The notes: generated by a model not told the origin, from the sequence alone. Positions 11,285-22,324 are shown, numbered from the stretch's first letter. The stretch: 64,000 nt of DNA from Myotis daubentonii (GCF_963259705.1 NC_081847.1:94033464-94097463); one strand, 5' to 3'. A program made the numbers and translations.

Positions 11285-11594
11285 CAGTGGTTCTCAACCT
11301 TCCTAATGCCTCGACCCTTTAATACAGTCCTCATGTTGTGGTGACCCCCAACCATAAAATTATTTTTGTTGCTATTTCATCACTGTAATGTTGCTACTGT
11401 TATGAATCGTAATGTAAATATCTGATATGCAGGATGTATTTTCATTGTTACAAGTTGAACATAATTAAAGCATAGTGATGAATCACAAAAACAATATGTA
11501 ATTATAGATGCGTTTTCCGATGGTCTTAGGCGACCCCTGTGAAAGGGTCGTTCGACCCCCAAAGGGGTGGCGACCCACAGGCTGAGAACCGCTG
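11285..11594 (+). mobile_element. Non-autonomous hAT transposon (long variant)
   Basis: The terminal inverted repeats are CAGTGGTTCTCAACCTTCCT at the left and a right end whose reverse complement is CAGCGGTTCTCAGCCTGTGG. The flanking 8-mers CTCTAGAA and GTCTAAAA are a degraded target duplication (6 of 8). The element is about 310 bp and has an AT-rich internal block (about 11438-11518) absent from the two related copies at 61749 and 62423. It has no coding capacity. Confidence 0.88.
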
Positions 11595-13037
11595 GTCTAA
11601 AAGGTACATCCTTGCCAACACCATAGGATTAGTCCTGTTAGTTTTCAGTTCTTGGAGGCTTTAAAAAACGCTATTTCAGAATTTCATTTGAATTACATTT
11701 GGTTTATTTGTAAGTTTGAGCATCTTTTCAAATGCTTAATGACACTTTATTATTTTTTGCCCTGAAATACATTCAGTTTTTCTATTGGAATGTTTATTGT
11801 CCAAGAGAGAGGGGAGACAATAGAAGCACAATACACAAATACACATATAGTTACATGGGGTTTTCTCTGTATACGCATCAATCCCTTACCTCTTCTGTGT
11901 ATTGCACGTCTCTTTAGTCTGTTCATTATTTTTTAACTTTGGCTGTGATGTTTATCACTGTGTTAAAGTTTTAAGATTTTATGGAGCCAATTTCTTGTTG
12001 CAACCTCCCTAGTTCCAAATTTATAAAAATATTTCCATATTTGCTTATACTTAAAAAAAATTATTGTACATGGTATGATTTAGAGCACTAACTTTTTCGC
12101 TAAATGGATAGAGGTGTTTCATAGCATTTATTGAATAAACCAATGATTAGGGATGCTACCTTATTTATTTAAAACATCAACTACAGTTAAGGCATGTCTG
12201 ATTGATGCCATTTTAAAGACTAGCTGGATTCATTTCAGTGTAACTTCATTTAATTGGCACAAAGGTGTGAGTCCCCCCCCCCCCAACAAGGTGTTTTATT
12301 AGATAAGAGTTAATTGCAAAAAGCATAAACAGTGACCAGAAGGATTGAAACGTAATTTTATGTAGAACGCCTAGAGCACCGTGGCACTTTTTGTTTGTTG
12401 AAGATGTCAAGCTCTTTAATTTTTTGTACCCTACTAATTATCTCCGCATCTGCCCCAATATCGCAATGTGGTTACTGTCAAATAGTTAAGAAATCAATAC
12501 CAAATCAGTTGATTGTTTAACACTTGAAGTTTCAGAAATAAACAATGCAACAGTTTTTAGTAATTTAATAAAGACCTACAAATGGAGTGATCATGTAATT
12601 TACTGCTCAATCTGGGAAACTTGAGAATCAAAGGGGGATAGGACACACGTGTTATATGTGTGCATGTGTGTGAGATACTTTTCTGTATCTGTGGTTAAAT
12701 GTGTATGCTTTTATTTTTTTCTTGATAGAAAGCTATGGTTTAAGAACTTGGATATTTGTGGGTGTACATGTGGCTAAATGTGCGTGCACTCTTATTTCTT
12801 CCTGATAGGAAGCCGTAGTTTAGGAACTCCGATATGTGAGCGATGCGTTTATGTTTGCAGAGGCCGTGATCTTTTACTGTGACAACATACTGAGGGGTTT
12901 CTCACGAAACGGTGCGTTAACATAATCATTTCAAGTTAAAATAGATGGTAATACAGTCCTGAATATTCTGAGAGGTTTTTGTTATTTTGACCTCTGATTA
13001 TTCCCTGATATTATTCTCTTTTAAAAATAATCCCCAA
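11595..13037. other. AT-rich intergenic sequence
   Basis: Nothing assignable except a short C-run at 12273-12285 and a diverged tandem duplication around 12683-12840, in which the WTGGYTAAATGTG…TTTAAGAACT pattern occurs twice. Confidence 0.55.
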
Positions 13038-13270
13038 GGCCCTGGCTGGTTTGCTCAGTGGATAGAGCTTCAGCCTGTGGACTGAAGGGTCCTGGGTTTG
13101 ATTCCGGGCAAGGGCACATGCCCAGGTTGTGATCTCAGTCCTGGTGTGGGGCGTGCAGGAGGCAGCCAATCAATGATTCTCTCTCACTGATGTGTTTTTG
13201 TCTCTCTCCCTTCCTCTCTGAAAAAAACTCAAAAACAAACAATAAGAATATATTTAACAAAAAATAAAAA
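13038..13270 (+). mobile_element. VES-type SINE, forward orientation
   Basis: It starts with GGCCCTGGCTGGTTTGCTCA, followed by GTGGATAGAGC, a B-box-like GGTTTGATTCC, the GTGCAGGAGGCAGCC core, a CT-rich stretch and an A-rich tail. AATCCCC occurs on both sides (13031-13036 region and 13272-13279), a probable target duplication. Confidence 0.92.
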
Positions 13271-13433
13271 CAATCCCCCAGTTTTGGGCGGGCACATAGC
13301 TGGCTGCCTAGTGACTGCATTTTATAGGCCTTTGCTGTGAAACGGTGGTCATGGGACTGGAAGGTCAGCCAGTGAGAGGCAGCGTGTGCGGGCTCCTCGG
13401 TGGCACCGGGAGTGGCTCCCGCGTTGGCTCCTT

Positions 13434-13815
13434 CCCCGGGGCTGCTCCTTCCCCGGGGCTGCTCCTTCCCCGGGGCTGCTCCTTCCCCAGGGGCTGCACC
13501 TTGGGGGGGGGGGCTGCTCCTTCCCCGGGGGCTGCTCCTTCCCCAGGGCTGCTCCTTCCCCGGGGCTGCTCCTTCCCCGGGGCTGCTCCTTCCCTGGGGG
13601 CTGCTCCTTCCCCAGGGCTGCTCCTTCCCAGGGGCTGCTCCTTCCCCAGGGCTGCTCCTTCCCCAGGGTTGCTCCTTCCCCGGGGCTGCTCCTTCCCAGG
13701 GGCTGCTCCTTCCCCAGGGGCTGCTCCTTCCCAGGGGCTGCTCCTTCCCCAGGGGCTGCTCCTTCCCCAGGGGCTGCTCCTTCCCAGGGGCTGCTCCTTC
13801 CCCGGGGCTGCACCA
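13434..13815. repeat. C-rich 17/18-bp minisatellite
   Basis: Roughly 21 tandem copies of GGCTGCTCCTTCCCCGG and close variants (CCAGGG, CCCAGGGG). The period is mostly near 18 bp, so long frames open in several registers on both strands; these are not genes. C4 runs repeat along the plus strand and G4 runs along the minus strand. A G-run (GGGGGGGGGG) interrupts the array near 13505. Confidence 0.95.
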
Positions 13816-15946
13816 GGGCCCTGAGCTCGGCCTCCGACGGGAAAGGGCTCCGAGCAGGTGGTGCAGCAGGTGGAGCAGCCCCTCCCGCCGCAGCTCCACT
13901 TGGACACGGAACCAGCCGGGCTCGGCTGCCACAGCCACACAGCCCGCGCTCAGGGCCCGCACGGCCCGGGGTGACGTGTGCGCCAGGCCGCGCCCTCGCT
14001 CAGCGCTCACCCTGACCCAGTGGACGAGCGTCCCGCAGGCGCTCGTTTAGGACCCGGGAGACGCCTCCCCATCACCCTGTCGTCCACGTAGACATTGGAG
14101 CCGCCTCCCCATCACCCTGTCGTCCACGTAGACATTGGAGCTGTAGACATTGGAGCCGCTGTGACAGCCGTCGGTCAGGGCTCCGCCAGCCACCGGTCTG
14201 TAACCGGGGCGCTGTCACATGTCGGAGGAGTTTGTCACCACCGCTCTCTGCTGTTTCCTGTGACTTGCACTTGGTTCTATTTTCCCTGCCAACTTTTTTG
14301 GTTAAGAGAGAGAGAGACACGGAAGGAGGGAAGGAGGGGGGGAAGGGGGGGAGAGAGAGAGAGAGAGAGAGGAGAGAGAATGTGCCTTACAGCATGTGGT
14401 TCTGCTCCTGTGGCAGCTCGGCCCCGGCTGCGGGCCGTGGAGGGTGTGTCCGCGGGGAGCGTGTGCTGGCTGGGAGGGTGCTGGCATCGGGACGGTTGTC
14501 CACACGGTGTTTCACCCGCATCTCTCTCCAGCCCTGACCCCAGTGGCTCAGCACGATCACAGCGGCCGAGGGCTGAGGGCCGCAGCGCGACTCCAGGGGT
14601 AAACGCAGAGCGAGGTGCGGCTTCCCTCACCCACCGCCCGTCCGCGGGCCCGGCCTCTGTCCGTGACCTGCTGTCCCCTTTTCCTGGGACCTCGCTTCTC
14701 AGCCCGCGGCGTCCTCCCAGCTCGACGTGGCGCGCAGCCCTCGCTCGCACATGGACACGGTGGACACGGCCGTGGAGGAAACACGCACTGAGGTCCACCC
14801 CCCCCCCCTGCACCCGGAGCCCGGCCCCTGATGCGGCGGCCCAAGGGGGGACCCCCTAACTACACCAGCGAGGCCTCCCTCACTCAGGATCCCAGGCTGT
14901 TCTGAACGACATGCATCCTCCACGCCCCTCAAAACGCACTTGGAAGTGGAGTGGTTATAACTGGGTTTTCATAAGAAGGAATTGGATTCCAAGCTGCAAA
15001 TCAATGCCGCTTAGCTCTTGGTTCTTTGAAGTAAAAGCTACCTGTGATTACATGGCTTTGCACCATAATTTGTCTGTTGGAAGATAACAGTCCACGTTTA
15101 ATCATTGGTATCACTGAAGGTGTATCTTTCTGACTTAAAATTTTCTTTGGAAATAGGAACTGGGCAAGGAGGTGGTCACAAGGCCAGAAAGAATGTATGT
15201 TTGTTTGTTTTTGGTTTGTTTTGGTGTGTGTGTGAACGTTCCATGTAGACTTCTGGTCAAGAGGCATCTCCTGCTTTGATGTGCCCTCTCCACACACATG
15301 CTGCCGCTGTAGATGAAGCAGAAGGGAACCGAACCACAGGGACAGCCTCGAACACGGTGAGCGTCCCAGTGGGACAAATGGAGCAAACACGTGAACTGGT
15401 GAGTGAGGCTGTCACTGAGGCCATCTGGGCCCTCAGTCCAGAGGCTGGTGGTGGTACTCGAGGAAGCGGCTTCTACGAAGTAGTCAAACAAAAAGCATTC
15501 CACAGGATGGGGTGCTGGAGGCAGGGGTTTGCTTGGCATCCGAGGCTAGACTGTGACACCCCCTCCCCCCCCCCCCCCGTCCCCACTCACAGAAGGCGGC
15601 TAAGCTTGCTCCTGCTGCCCACTCCTGGGATGTGAGGACGCTGAGGGTCACGGGGTGGAAGGTGCCTCGCCATCTGGGGCCGAAGCAAGGTGCCTGCAGC
15701 TTGATGACAACGAGGTCCAGGAGTTCCGAATGCCACGGAGGGGCTTGGTTCTGGGTGTGACGTAAGGGCCCAGGGGGCAAGAGGAAAGGGAAGGATGGGG
15801 AGGAGAAGACAAAGGAAAAGACCAGTAAAACCTGTAAGCCCATGAATTAAAATGTCAGAATATGTCAACAAAATTATATGACAGAACATGTATTTCTACC
15901 ACATAAAATTCTACAGGATAGTCTGACATTTAAAATTGTGAATGTT
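13816..15946. other. GC-rich then mixed intergenic sequence
   Basis: 13816-14060 is CpG-rich. A 40-bp unit is duplicated in tandem at 14062-14101 and 14102-14141, with a partial third copy to 14161. A purine tract (GA/GGA) lies at 14306-14380. A C-run lies at 15560-15580. No gene was recognised; the frames here lack known motifs. Confidence 0.55.
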
Positions 15947-16165
15947 GCCGAAACCGGTTTGGCTCAGTGGATAGAGCGTCGGCTTGCGGACTGAAAGGTC
16001 CCAGGTTCGATTCCGGTCAAGGGCATGTACCTGGGTTGCGGGCACATCCCCAGTAGGAGATATGCAGGAGGCAGCTGATCGATGTTTCTCTCTCATCGAT
16101 GTTTCTAACTCTCTATCTCTCTCCCTTCCTCTCTGTAAAAAAATCAATAAAATATATTAAAAAAT
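15947..16165 (+). mobile_element. VES-type SINE with a perfect 15-bp target duplication
   Basis: It runs from GCCGAAACCGGTTTGGCTCA through a Pol III B-box-like GGTTCGATTCC and the CAGGAGGCAGC core to an A-rich AATAAAATATATT tail. AAAATTGTGAATGTT flanks it exactly at 15932-15946 and 16166-16180, indicating a relatively young insertion. Confidence 0.96.
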
Positions 16166-16180
16166 AAAATTGTGAATGTT

Positions 16181-16802
16181 TAGATGCTAAAGGAAATTAA
16201 GTTCATTAGTGTACATAGATCCTCAGATAGATATCCAATAAAAACATGAAGTAAAACAAGTACAAAAGTGTTTGAGAAACCTTAACTAGTGAAAAGTAGA
16301 GTCACTTGGCATAAACTAGGCCGGGCACTGGAAGAAATGTGTGAATGAGATGGTCGTCTGGAAAACTGTCTTATACTGAAGTACAAAGAAACAAAATGAC
16401 TTTCAAAAATAGGAACATTTAAGAGAGAAGAAAAGCTCCAGAAGAAGGAAAAGGAGGGATTGGCAGAAAAGCAACGAGAGAGAGAGAGAGAGAGAGAGGA
16501 GAAGAGAAGCTGACAGTTTTCTACAGTTGAATCTATGAATACTCAGACTGTAAATTCACCCTAAATCCAGTCGATGCAAAGAAAAGTGAATCTACATCAG
16601 AGACACTGTGATGGTTCGAAAGAAGCAACCTAAAAACCACCTGGGAGTAAGGCACATCACCTGTAAAATACAGCATAGACAGGCGGCTTTTCTGCAGCAA
16701 GGGGAAGATACAGGCCGAAGTACTGAGGGAAAGTGAGTCACTCTAAACGCTACCCCAGCGGGCTATCTCTGTAGTGAGGGCAAAAGAAAACATTTTCAGA
16801 CA
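16181..16802. other. Intergenic sequence with a (GA)n tract
   Basis: Purine-rich sequence with a (GA)n microsatellite at about 16477-16500. No gene was seen. Confidence 0.5.
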
Positions 16803-16979
16803 GGAAGACCAGCAGAGCTTCTCACCCATAGATGTATGTCAGGAAATAAAAATCCAAGCAGGAGGTGCAGGGTGCATAAAAGAGTAGAAATTACAGCCCA
16901 GTCGGCCTGCCTTAGTGGTTGAGCATTGACCCATGAACCAGGAGGTCATGGTTCGGTTCCCGGTCAGGGCACATGCCCA
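16803..16979 (+). repeat. Left arm of a 177-bp inverted duplication
   Basis: The reverse complement of 17937-18113 matches this segment over 177 bp with five differences, all transitions, three of them at CpG-type positions. The arm contains about 97 bp of non-SINE sequence and the first 80 or so bases of the VES SINE at 16900. Confidence 0.95.
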
Positions 16980-17100
16980 GGTTGCTGGCTCCATCCCCAG
17001 TGTGGGGCGTGCAGGAGGCAGGCGAGCAATGATTCTCTCTCATCATTGATGTTTCTGTCTCTCCCTCTCTCTTCTCTGAAATCAATAAAAACATAAAAAA
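16900..17100 (+). mobile_element. VES-type SINE, full length
   Basis: Head AGTCGGCCTGCCTTAGTGG, B-box-like GGTTCGGTTCCC, the GTGCAGGAGGCAGGC core, a CT-rich part and an AATAAAAACATAAAAAA tail. Its first part lies in the left arm of the inverted duplication; the Helitron at 17113 follows its tail by 12 bases. Confidence 0.92.
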
Positions 17101-17112
17101 GAATACATAAGA

Positions 17113-17498
17113 TCCTATATAATAAAAGCCTCATATGCTAAGTGTCATCTGGTCATCTGTTCAATCAAAGTGTAATTTGCTAGTGATATGCTAAGGCCGC
17201 TCAACCACTCGCTGTGACGTGCACTGACCACCAGGGAGCAGATGCTCCGACCAGTAGGTTAGCTTGCTGCTGGCGTCCGGCTGATCGGGACTGAGCAAGA
17301 CAGGCCGGACACACCCTGGAGCCCTCCTGCAGTCCCTCCCTGGCCCCGATCATGCACTGGTGGGGTCCCTTGGCCTGGCGTGTGCCTTCTTGCAATCCAG
17401 GACCTCTTGGGGGATGTTGGAGAGCCGGTTTTGGCCCGATCCTGCAGCCCAGGCCGAGGGGCCCCCCAGGTGCACAAATTCATGCACTGTGCCTCTAG
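17113..17498 (+). mobile_element. Non-autonomous HeliBat-type Helitron
   Basis: It begins TCCTATATAATAAAAGCCTC and ends GTGCCTCTAG, with A before and T after, the A|T insertion expected of Helitrons. Helitrons have no terminal inverted repeats and make no target duplication, and none is seen. The interior is closely related to the copy at 31876-32283. No Rep/helicase coding sequence is present, so it would depend on an autonomous partner. One CTCF-like motif lies at 17228-17241. Confidence 0.9.
17228..17241 (+). promoter_or_regulatory. CTCF-like motif inside a Helitron
   Basis: CCACCAGGGAGCAG resembles the CTCF core (CCASYAGRKGGC type). It has one unfavourable base compared with the motif pair in the Helitron at 51283. 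Binding is inferred only from the motif. Confidence 0.4.
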
Positions 17499-17841
17499 TT
17501 AGCACATAAAATTCACAGGAAACCTCCCTTATTTGGTGCATTAACCAGCTCAGGTCGACGTGACGGCTGATTGCATCCATGAGCTCACTTTACCCCTCTC
17601 TGAGCTCACTGAAGAGGCAGTTTTCCTGCCCTTGAATCTGACCTTGGCTGTGATTTGCATTGACCAGTGGCATGTAGCTGATGTGATTCAGACAGAACCT
17701 CGTAAGAGCACAGGTGCCATTCCGCCTCCACTTAGCCTCTGCCTCGGCCACTGCCTCTGGTGGAGACCTGCCTGGCTGACCTGCTGAAGGAACGGGACAC
17801 GCGAAGGCTGAGCCAAAACAGTGCAATCGGCACCAGCCTTC
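17499..17841. other. Unassigned sequence between Helitron and 30-bp tandem repeat
   Basis: No gene or repeat family was recognised. It forms part of the 957-bp spacer between the arms of the inverted duplication. Confidence 0.5.
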
Positions 17842-17940
17842 CTCCGTGGGGTGAGGACAGGGACCAGCCATCTCCGTGGCGTGAGGAGAGGGACCAGCCA
17901 CCTCCGTGGGGTGAGGAGAGGGACCACCCACCTCTGTGGG
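17842..17940 (+). repeat. 30-bp tandem repeat (about 3.3 copies) at an inverted-duplication breakpoint
   Basis: Units begin CTCCGTGGGGTGAGGA at 17842, 17872 and 17902, with a last partial CTCTGTGGG at 17932. The partial copy runs straight into the right arm, sharing TGGG with it. Confidence 0.9.
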
Positions 17941-18113
17941 CACGTGCCCTGACCGGGAACCGAACCGTGACCTCCTGGTTCATGGGTCAATGCTCAACCA
18001 CTAAGGCAGGCCGGCTGGGCTGTAATTTCTACTCTTTTATGCACTCTGCACCTCCTGCTTGGATTTTTATTTTCTGACATACATCTATGGGTGAGAAGCT
18101 CTGCTGGTCTTCC
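17937..18113 (-). repeat. Right arm of the 177-bp inverted duplication, with truncated VES SINE
   Basis: It is about 97% identical to 16803-16979 in reverse complement. It carries only the first 80 or so bases of a VES SINE (17937-18018, minus strand), cut at the arm edge, so this arm appears to be the derived copy. Confidence 0.95.
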
Positions 18114-18235
18114 ACTGACACAGTGGGGTGGTGGAGGCCTGGGGTGGAGGAGGGCAATGGGGAGAAGAGAGGGGGATCATGTGTAATACTCTCACCAATA
18201 AACAATAAAGATTAAAAAAAGAAAATAGATACATT
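18114..18235 (+). mobile_element. L1 3'-end fragment
   Basis: A G-rich stretch is followed by GTGTAATACTCTCACCAATA and an A-rich tail. The same 3' terminus (TGTAATACCTTCACCAATAA) is seen in the bounded insertion at 57921-58002. Confidence 0.6.
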
Positions 18236-18439
18236 ATATTAATACCAAAGTAGAATGTAAAGCGAAAGTGATAATAGGAATATAGAAAAATCCTAAATAA
18301 TAAATAAAAAACCATTTAAGATATAATAACTTTGGAACATAGGAACAAAAATTGAAAATTTACAAGCAGAAATGTTAAACTCTAAAACAATAGTTTCAAG
18401 CTCCTTCTAGCAGAACGCGGCTCAGACGACGGTCAGAGT

Positions 18440-18723
18440 CTAAAACTGTTCTCTCTGATAGAAACATGCCCGCCCCATATGCGATTTGAAATTTATTAGC
18501 AGGTACATTACAAACAGAAACGGGAACTATTTTAATAATATATTTTACTTAACCCACATAAAATGCTCTTTCAATATTTAGAAAATTCATGAGATAGTTT
18601 ACATTTTTCTTCTAGTAAGTCTTAGAAATCTAGTTGTTATTTCACACCGTATATCCCTAGTCACATTTCAAGTGCTCAGTAGCCACATCTGGTCAGTGGC
18701 TACCACATTGGATAGCCTTGGTG
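18440..18723 (+). mobile_element. Ancient hAT-like DNA transposon (MER33-like; family name uncertain)
   Basis: The right part reads CACATTTCAAGTGCTCAGTA, then GCCACATCTGGTCAGTGGCT, then ACCACATTGGATAGCC, a widespread mammalian element ending in a TTGGACAGCGCTG-like terminus. The left end (CTCTCTGATAGAAACATGC) is a degraded match to the opposite terminus. A second, partial copy is at 46979-47165. Confidence 0.5.
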
Positions 18724-21394
18724 CAAAAAATCGAATAGATAGAAATGAAATCCTGTACCTGACAGGTTTTTTTTTTTTTTAAGTTCTTAGTGCTTCCAAT
18801 AATGTTTCCACTGATGTTAAGTTTGCATACTTACTCTAATAGGTTTTGTATTTGATAGTTATGTCTTTACTTTGTACAAAGTTTTCTTAGTCAAATCACA
18901 GTCCAAGAGAAAATCCACCCAACTCTGTTTCCTCATATATAGGTAAAAATAAAAACAAACTCAATTTTATTTTCCTCAAACCTCTACTTAACGGTAAATA
19001 AACTTTGCCCGTCCTTTCCCATCGTATCCTAGGGTCACGACAATGAGGAATGACGACTGAAGTTCTTAAAATGTTTTCTTTTTGCATTCAGTTTTCAAAA
19101 TTCCCTTTAAGTCCTGCAGGTCTGAAAGGTTAAGAATAACCACAGCTCCGGAGAGGACGTCTTGGCTGTGTTCTTCCTTGGGGTCTTCTCAGCGCTTCCC
19201 GCCCACACCGGGTCCTCATCCTCGTCTAATTAAAAAACCTCCCCGATCCAAAGCTCTACAGAAATCAATGCGATCTCTCCCGCCAGGTAATCCCGCAGCC
19301 GCGCACTGCAGTCTCCGGTCTGATGCTGCATGAGTTTGATTTTATATACTCTATTGTCATAATTTATTAACTTGATAAAATCTGCTGACTCCTCCTGGAA
19401 AATACCCTGTTTATATGTTATTTTCCTGTAGCTTTCTCTTTACAGCCGCTATTACTGAGCATTTACATGAGAATAGGCCCTTTGTTTTTTCTAAAAGTTC
19501 ATCTGTGCCTGCTGTTTATTTTCTCCCCTGAAGCCACAGCTCGGTTTTTGATCTGCTTCGTGCTTTTCATATTGAAAGCCCTCCGTGAACCCCGAGTAAT
19601 TCATCCTGGCCTCCTGCCTGCGAGTTATCTGGGTGAGCGGAGGTGCCCCCTTTTTCTGGCAGGGCAGCCCGAGAGACTGGAAGGCCATCCCCCGGGGATG
19701 TCGGAGTTCAAGCGGAAGCCCTTACTCCTAAGAAGCGCTTGTCCTGGTTAGTTTCTCCGCTGGGGATGATCGTGTCTACGACATCATGCCTGTTTTTGTC
19801 TCGGCAGCATTTCGGAAGGAAGGATGCGTCGCCGGGAAACGAGAGATGAACGCTGGGTGGTGAAACTTCACAAGTAAGTAGGCGCTCCATGTATGTCTCC
19901 GCCGAATGGTTGCTGGGTCCTCTGTGGGCAGAGCTGGGGCAGTGGCCGCACGTACCTGGGTGTTTGTGTGGACGGAGGAGCCAGTCCTCCCTACGCAGGC
20001 CTCCTTACACGCTGTTTGTTTCTGAACCACAGCTTTGGGGTCAGTTGGCAAACAACAGAGAGAATCAGAAATAGAAGATCCAGGACGTTCTCATTGGCCA
20101 CTCAACCAGCTTGATTTATTCAGGGTCTTTGGATTGTTATGCCCGAATGACCTGAAGAATTTGCTTACTGATTAGGGATCAGCAGCTGTGATGATTAAAA
20201 CGTAAAATTTAGAACATCTGTGGAGCTGTTCTTAATGCTCCATTTGGTTTTTCAGAAAAGGGTGGTTCCCGCAGCTCCTACAGATGAGTGTTCAGGCCCG
20301 TGGCGTGGGGCGAGGGGTCCCGGGCTCCCTGCCCTCTGAGATGCCCTACAGTGTCTAGTCCTCTTCCCTCCATCGACACAGTCCCGTGAAAACCCTCCCA
20401 GAACCTGCTCGCATGCAGCCACCGCTACCCTCCACCAATCCTTTTCTTTGGATCCATGTGATATTTTGTTTGAAGCTCTCTTACCTAAGTTATCATCGCC
20501 TACTGTCTTTTCCTCTTGTTAGATTAGACACTTCTTGGGGCAAAGACTGTAATGAATTCATCTTCATCTTCTCTGAAGGCCTAGGATTCCAGTGGTATTC
20601 TTCTGTTCTTCCTGTTAGAATCGTGTTCCATGCAATGCTGAAGTCACTCATGAAAAGAAACACTTTAAAAAACACATCCCCACCCCCCTTCCCCCTGGTT
20701 TGACTCGGTGAGAATGGATCTCATTGTGAGCCGCCTGAGGAAAAGCAGACATGAACATGCAGTGTCTTACCGTCCGCTGGGGGAGGGCACCAACGCGAAG
20801 TCCAGGGTCGCCGTTTTGGTGACTTGCAAAGTGTTCATAGTTCATGTCCTAGAAACTCCAAAACGTGTTGGTATCAGTTTTCAAAAGAATCCGGCCCCTT
20901 AGCGAGAAGTCGGGAGCAGGGAGGAAGCTCTGCGAGGCCAGGCTGAGAAGAACCGCGATGGAGGTGGCGGGCATCTCAGGTGTGAGGAGTCAGCCCTGCT
21001 TCACCTTGGCCTCGGGCCCAGGCCGCCGGCTGTGGGCAGCAGCTGTGAACTCGCCGCCCCGCTCAGAAACAGACCGGGCTGCTTGGCGGGAAAGTTTCCA
21101 TGGTTGTCCACCCCCCCCCCCCCCCCCCCGCCACGGGAACCGGGACAGAGGCCTCACCTCACCCAGCAGCCAGCTCAGACGTGTGGTCGTGACTGTGAAC
21201 TCCTGCTTCTCGCGCATCACTTTCACCTTCTTCCGGGAGCACAGCTCACTTCCCCACCTCGCCCTCCTGGAAGGCAGTTTGCCCACCACATCTGGGCCTT
21301 CTCAAGGCTGGGAAGTAAGAACCGTGCGTCCCACCCAAGGGCTAGCTCTGCTGCTCTTCCCGGGGAGGGGCCTCTGTCCCTGGCAGGACCGGCA
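18724..21394. other. Intergenic sequence without recognised genes
   Basis: AT-rich to about 20900, then GC-rich. A long C-run sits at 21110-21129. No gene, RNA or clear transposon was recognised; the open frames here are short and without motifs. Confidence 0.5.
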
Positions 21395-21582
21395 GCAGGG
21401 GTGGCCCGGCAGGGGGGGTGGCCCGGCAGGGGGCGTGGCCCGGCAGAGATGACCCAGCAGGGGTGGCCCGGCAGGGGTGGGTGGCCCAGCAGAGATGGCC
21501 CAATAGGGGTGGGTGGCCCGGCGGGGGGGTGGCCCGGCAGAGATGACCCAGCAGGGTGGCCCAGCATGGGGGGTGGCCTGGA
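21395..21582. repeat. Irregular GC-rich minisatellite
   Basis: Repeats of GGTGGCCCGGCAGGGG with interspersed AGAGATGACCCAGCA variants; the unit length varies between about 14 and 32 bp. Several overlapping frames open on both strands because of the repeat. Confidence 0.88.
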
Positions 21583-22023
21583 GAACCATGTGGCTGTAGG
21601 ATTGTGTGGGAAGAGCTGCAGTGCTGTGGGGCGTGGAGAGGGAGCCTGTTGAGGAAATAAAGGCACAGACTAGTCACAGGAGAAGCCGGACTTGCTGACC
21701 TCCGGGAAAGTGGGGAGTTCAGGAAATGCATGTCCTCCCACCTAAAACTCTCTGTAGAGATGAAGACAGGTTAAAGGAATATTCAGCCCAGGCTCAGCCT
21801 CCGAGGCAAAGTCTCTGGGAAAGTGAGTGTGGGAGGGCAGACTTCCCACGGACAGTGTGGCGCGAGAGAGCTCACATGTGTGTTCATGGATTTGTATTCA
21901 TTTGTTTGTTCACCAAACATCTGCTGAGTGTCTCTCCTGGGTCAGAGCTGGCTTAGGAACAGGGCCACAGGAGTGAGCAGAAACGACAGAACTCCTTTGC
22001 CTCGAGGCACCTGCATCCTAGTG

Positions 22024-22275
22024 GTGTTTGTGTGTGTGGTTTTGATTGTGTGTGGTGTGAGTATGGTGTGAGTGTGTTGTGAGTGTGTGGTGTGCATGTG
22101 TGTGGTGTGTGAGTGGTGAGTGTGTGGTGTGAGTGGTGTGAATGTGTGTAGTGTGAATGTGTGGTGTGAGTGTGTGGTGTGCATGTGTGTAGTGTGAGTG
22201 TGGTGTGAGTGTGTGGTGTGCATGTGTGTGGTGTGTGAGTGGTGAGTGTGTGGTGTGTGAGTGGTGAGTATGTGT
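22024..22275 (+). repeat. TG-rich compound microsatellite
   Basis: Long run of GTGTGGTGTGAGTG-type units with higher-order repetition of about 40-90 bp, such as GTGGTGTGCATGTGTGTGGT occurring at least twice. The minus-strand His/Thr-rich frames are artefacts. Confidence 0.92.
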
Positions 22276-22324
22276 GTGGAGAGAATGAAAGCAGAGAAGG
22301 AGGATGAGGTTTGGGGTGGAGGTG

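Noticed and set aside
13135..14010. 291-codon Gly/Pro/Ser-rich minus frame and several plus frames of up to 216 codons
   Set aside because: They arise from a minisatellite with a period near 18 bp (a multiple of three), which keeps frames open on both strands; the long frame also reads through a SINE.
15947..16030. tRNA-like A/B boxes
   Set aside because: Belong to the tRNA-derived head of a VES SINE; no tRNA cloverleaf gene is supported anywhere in the window.
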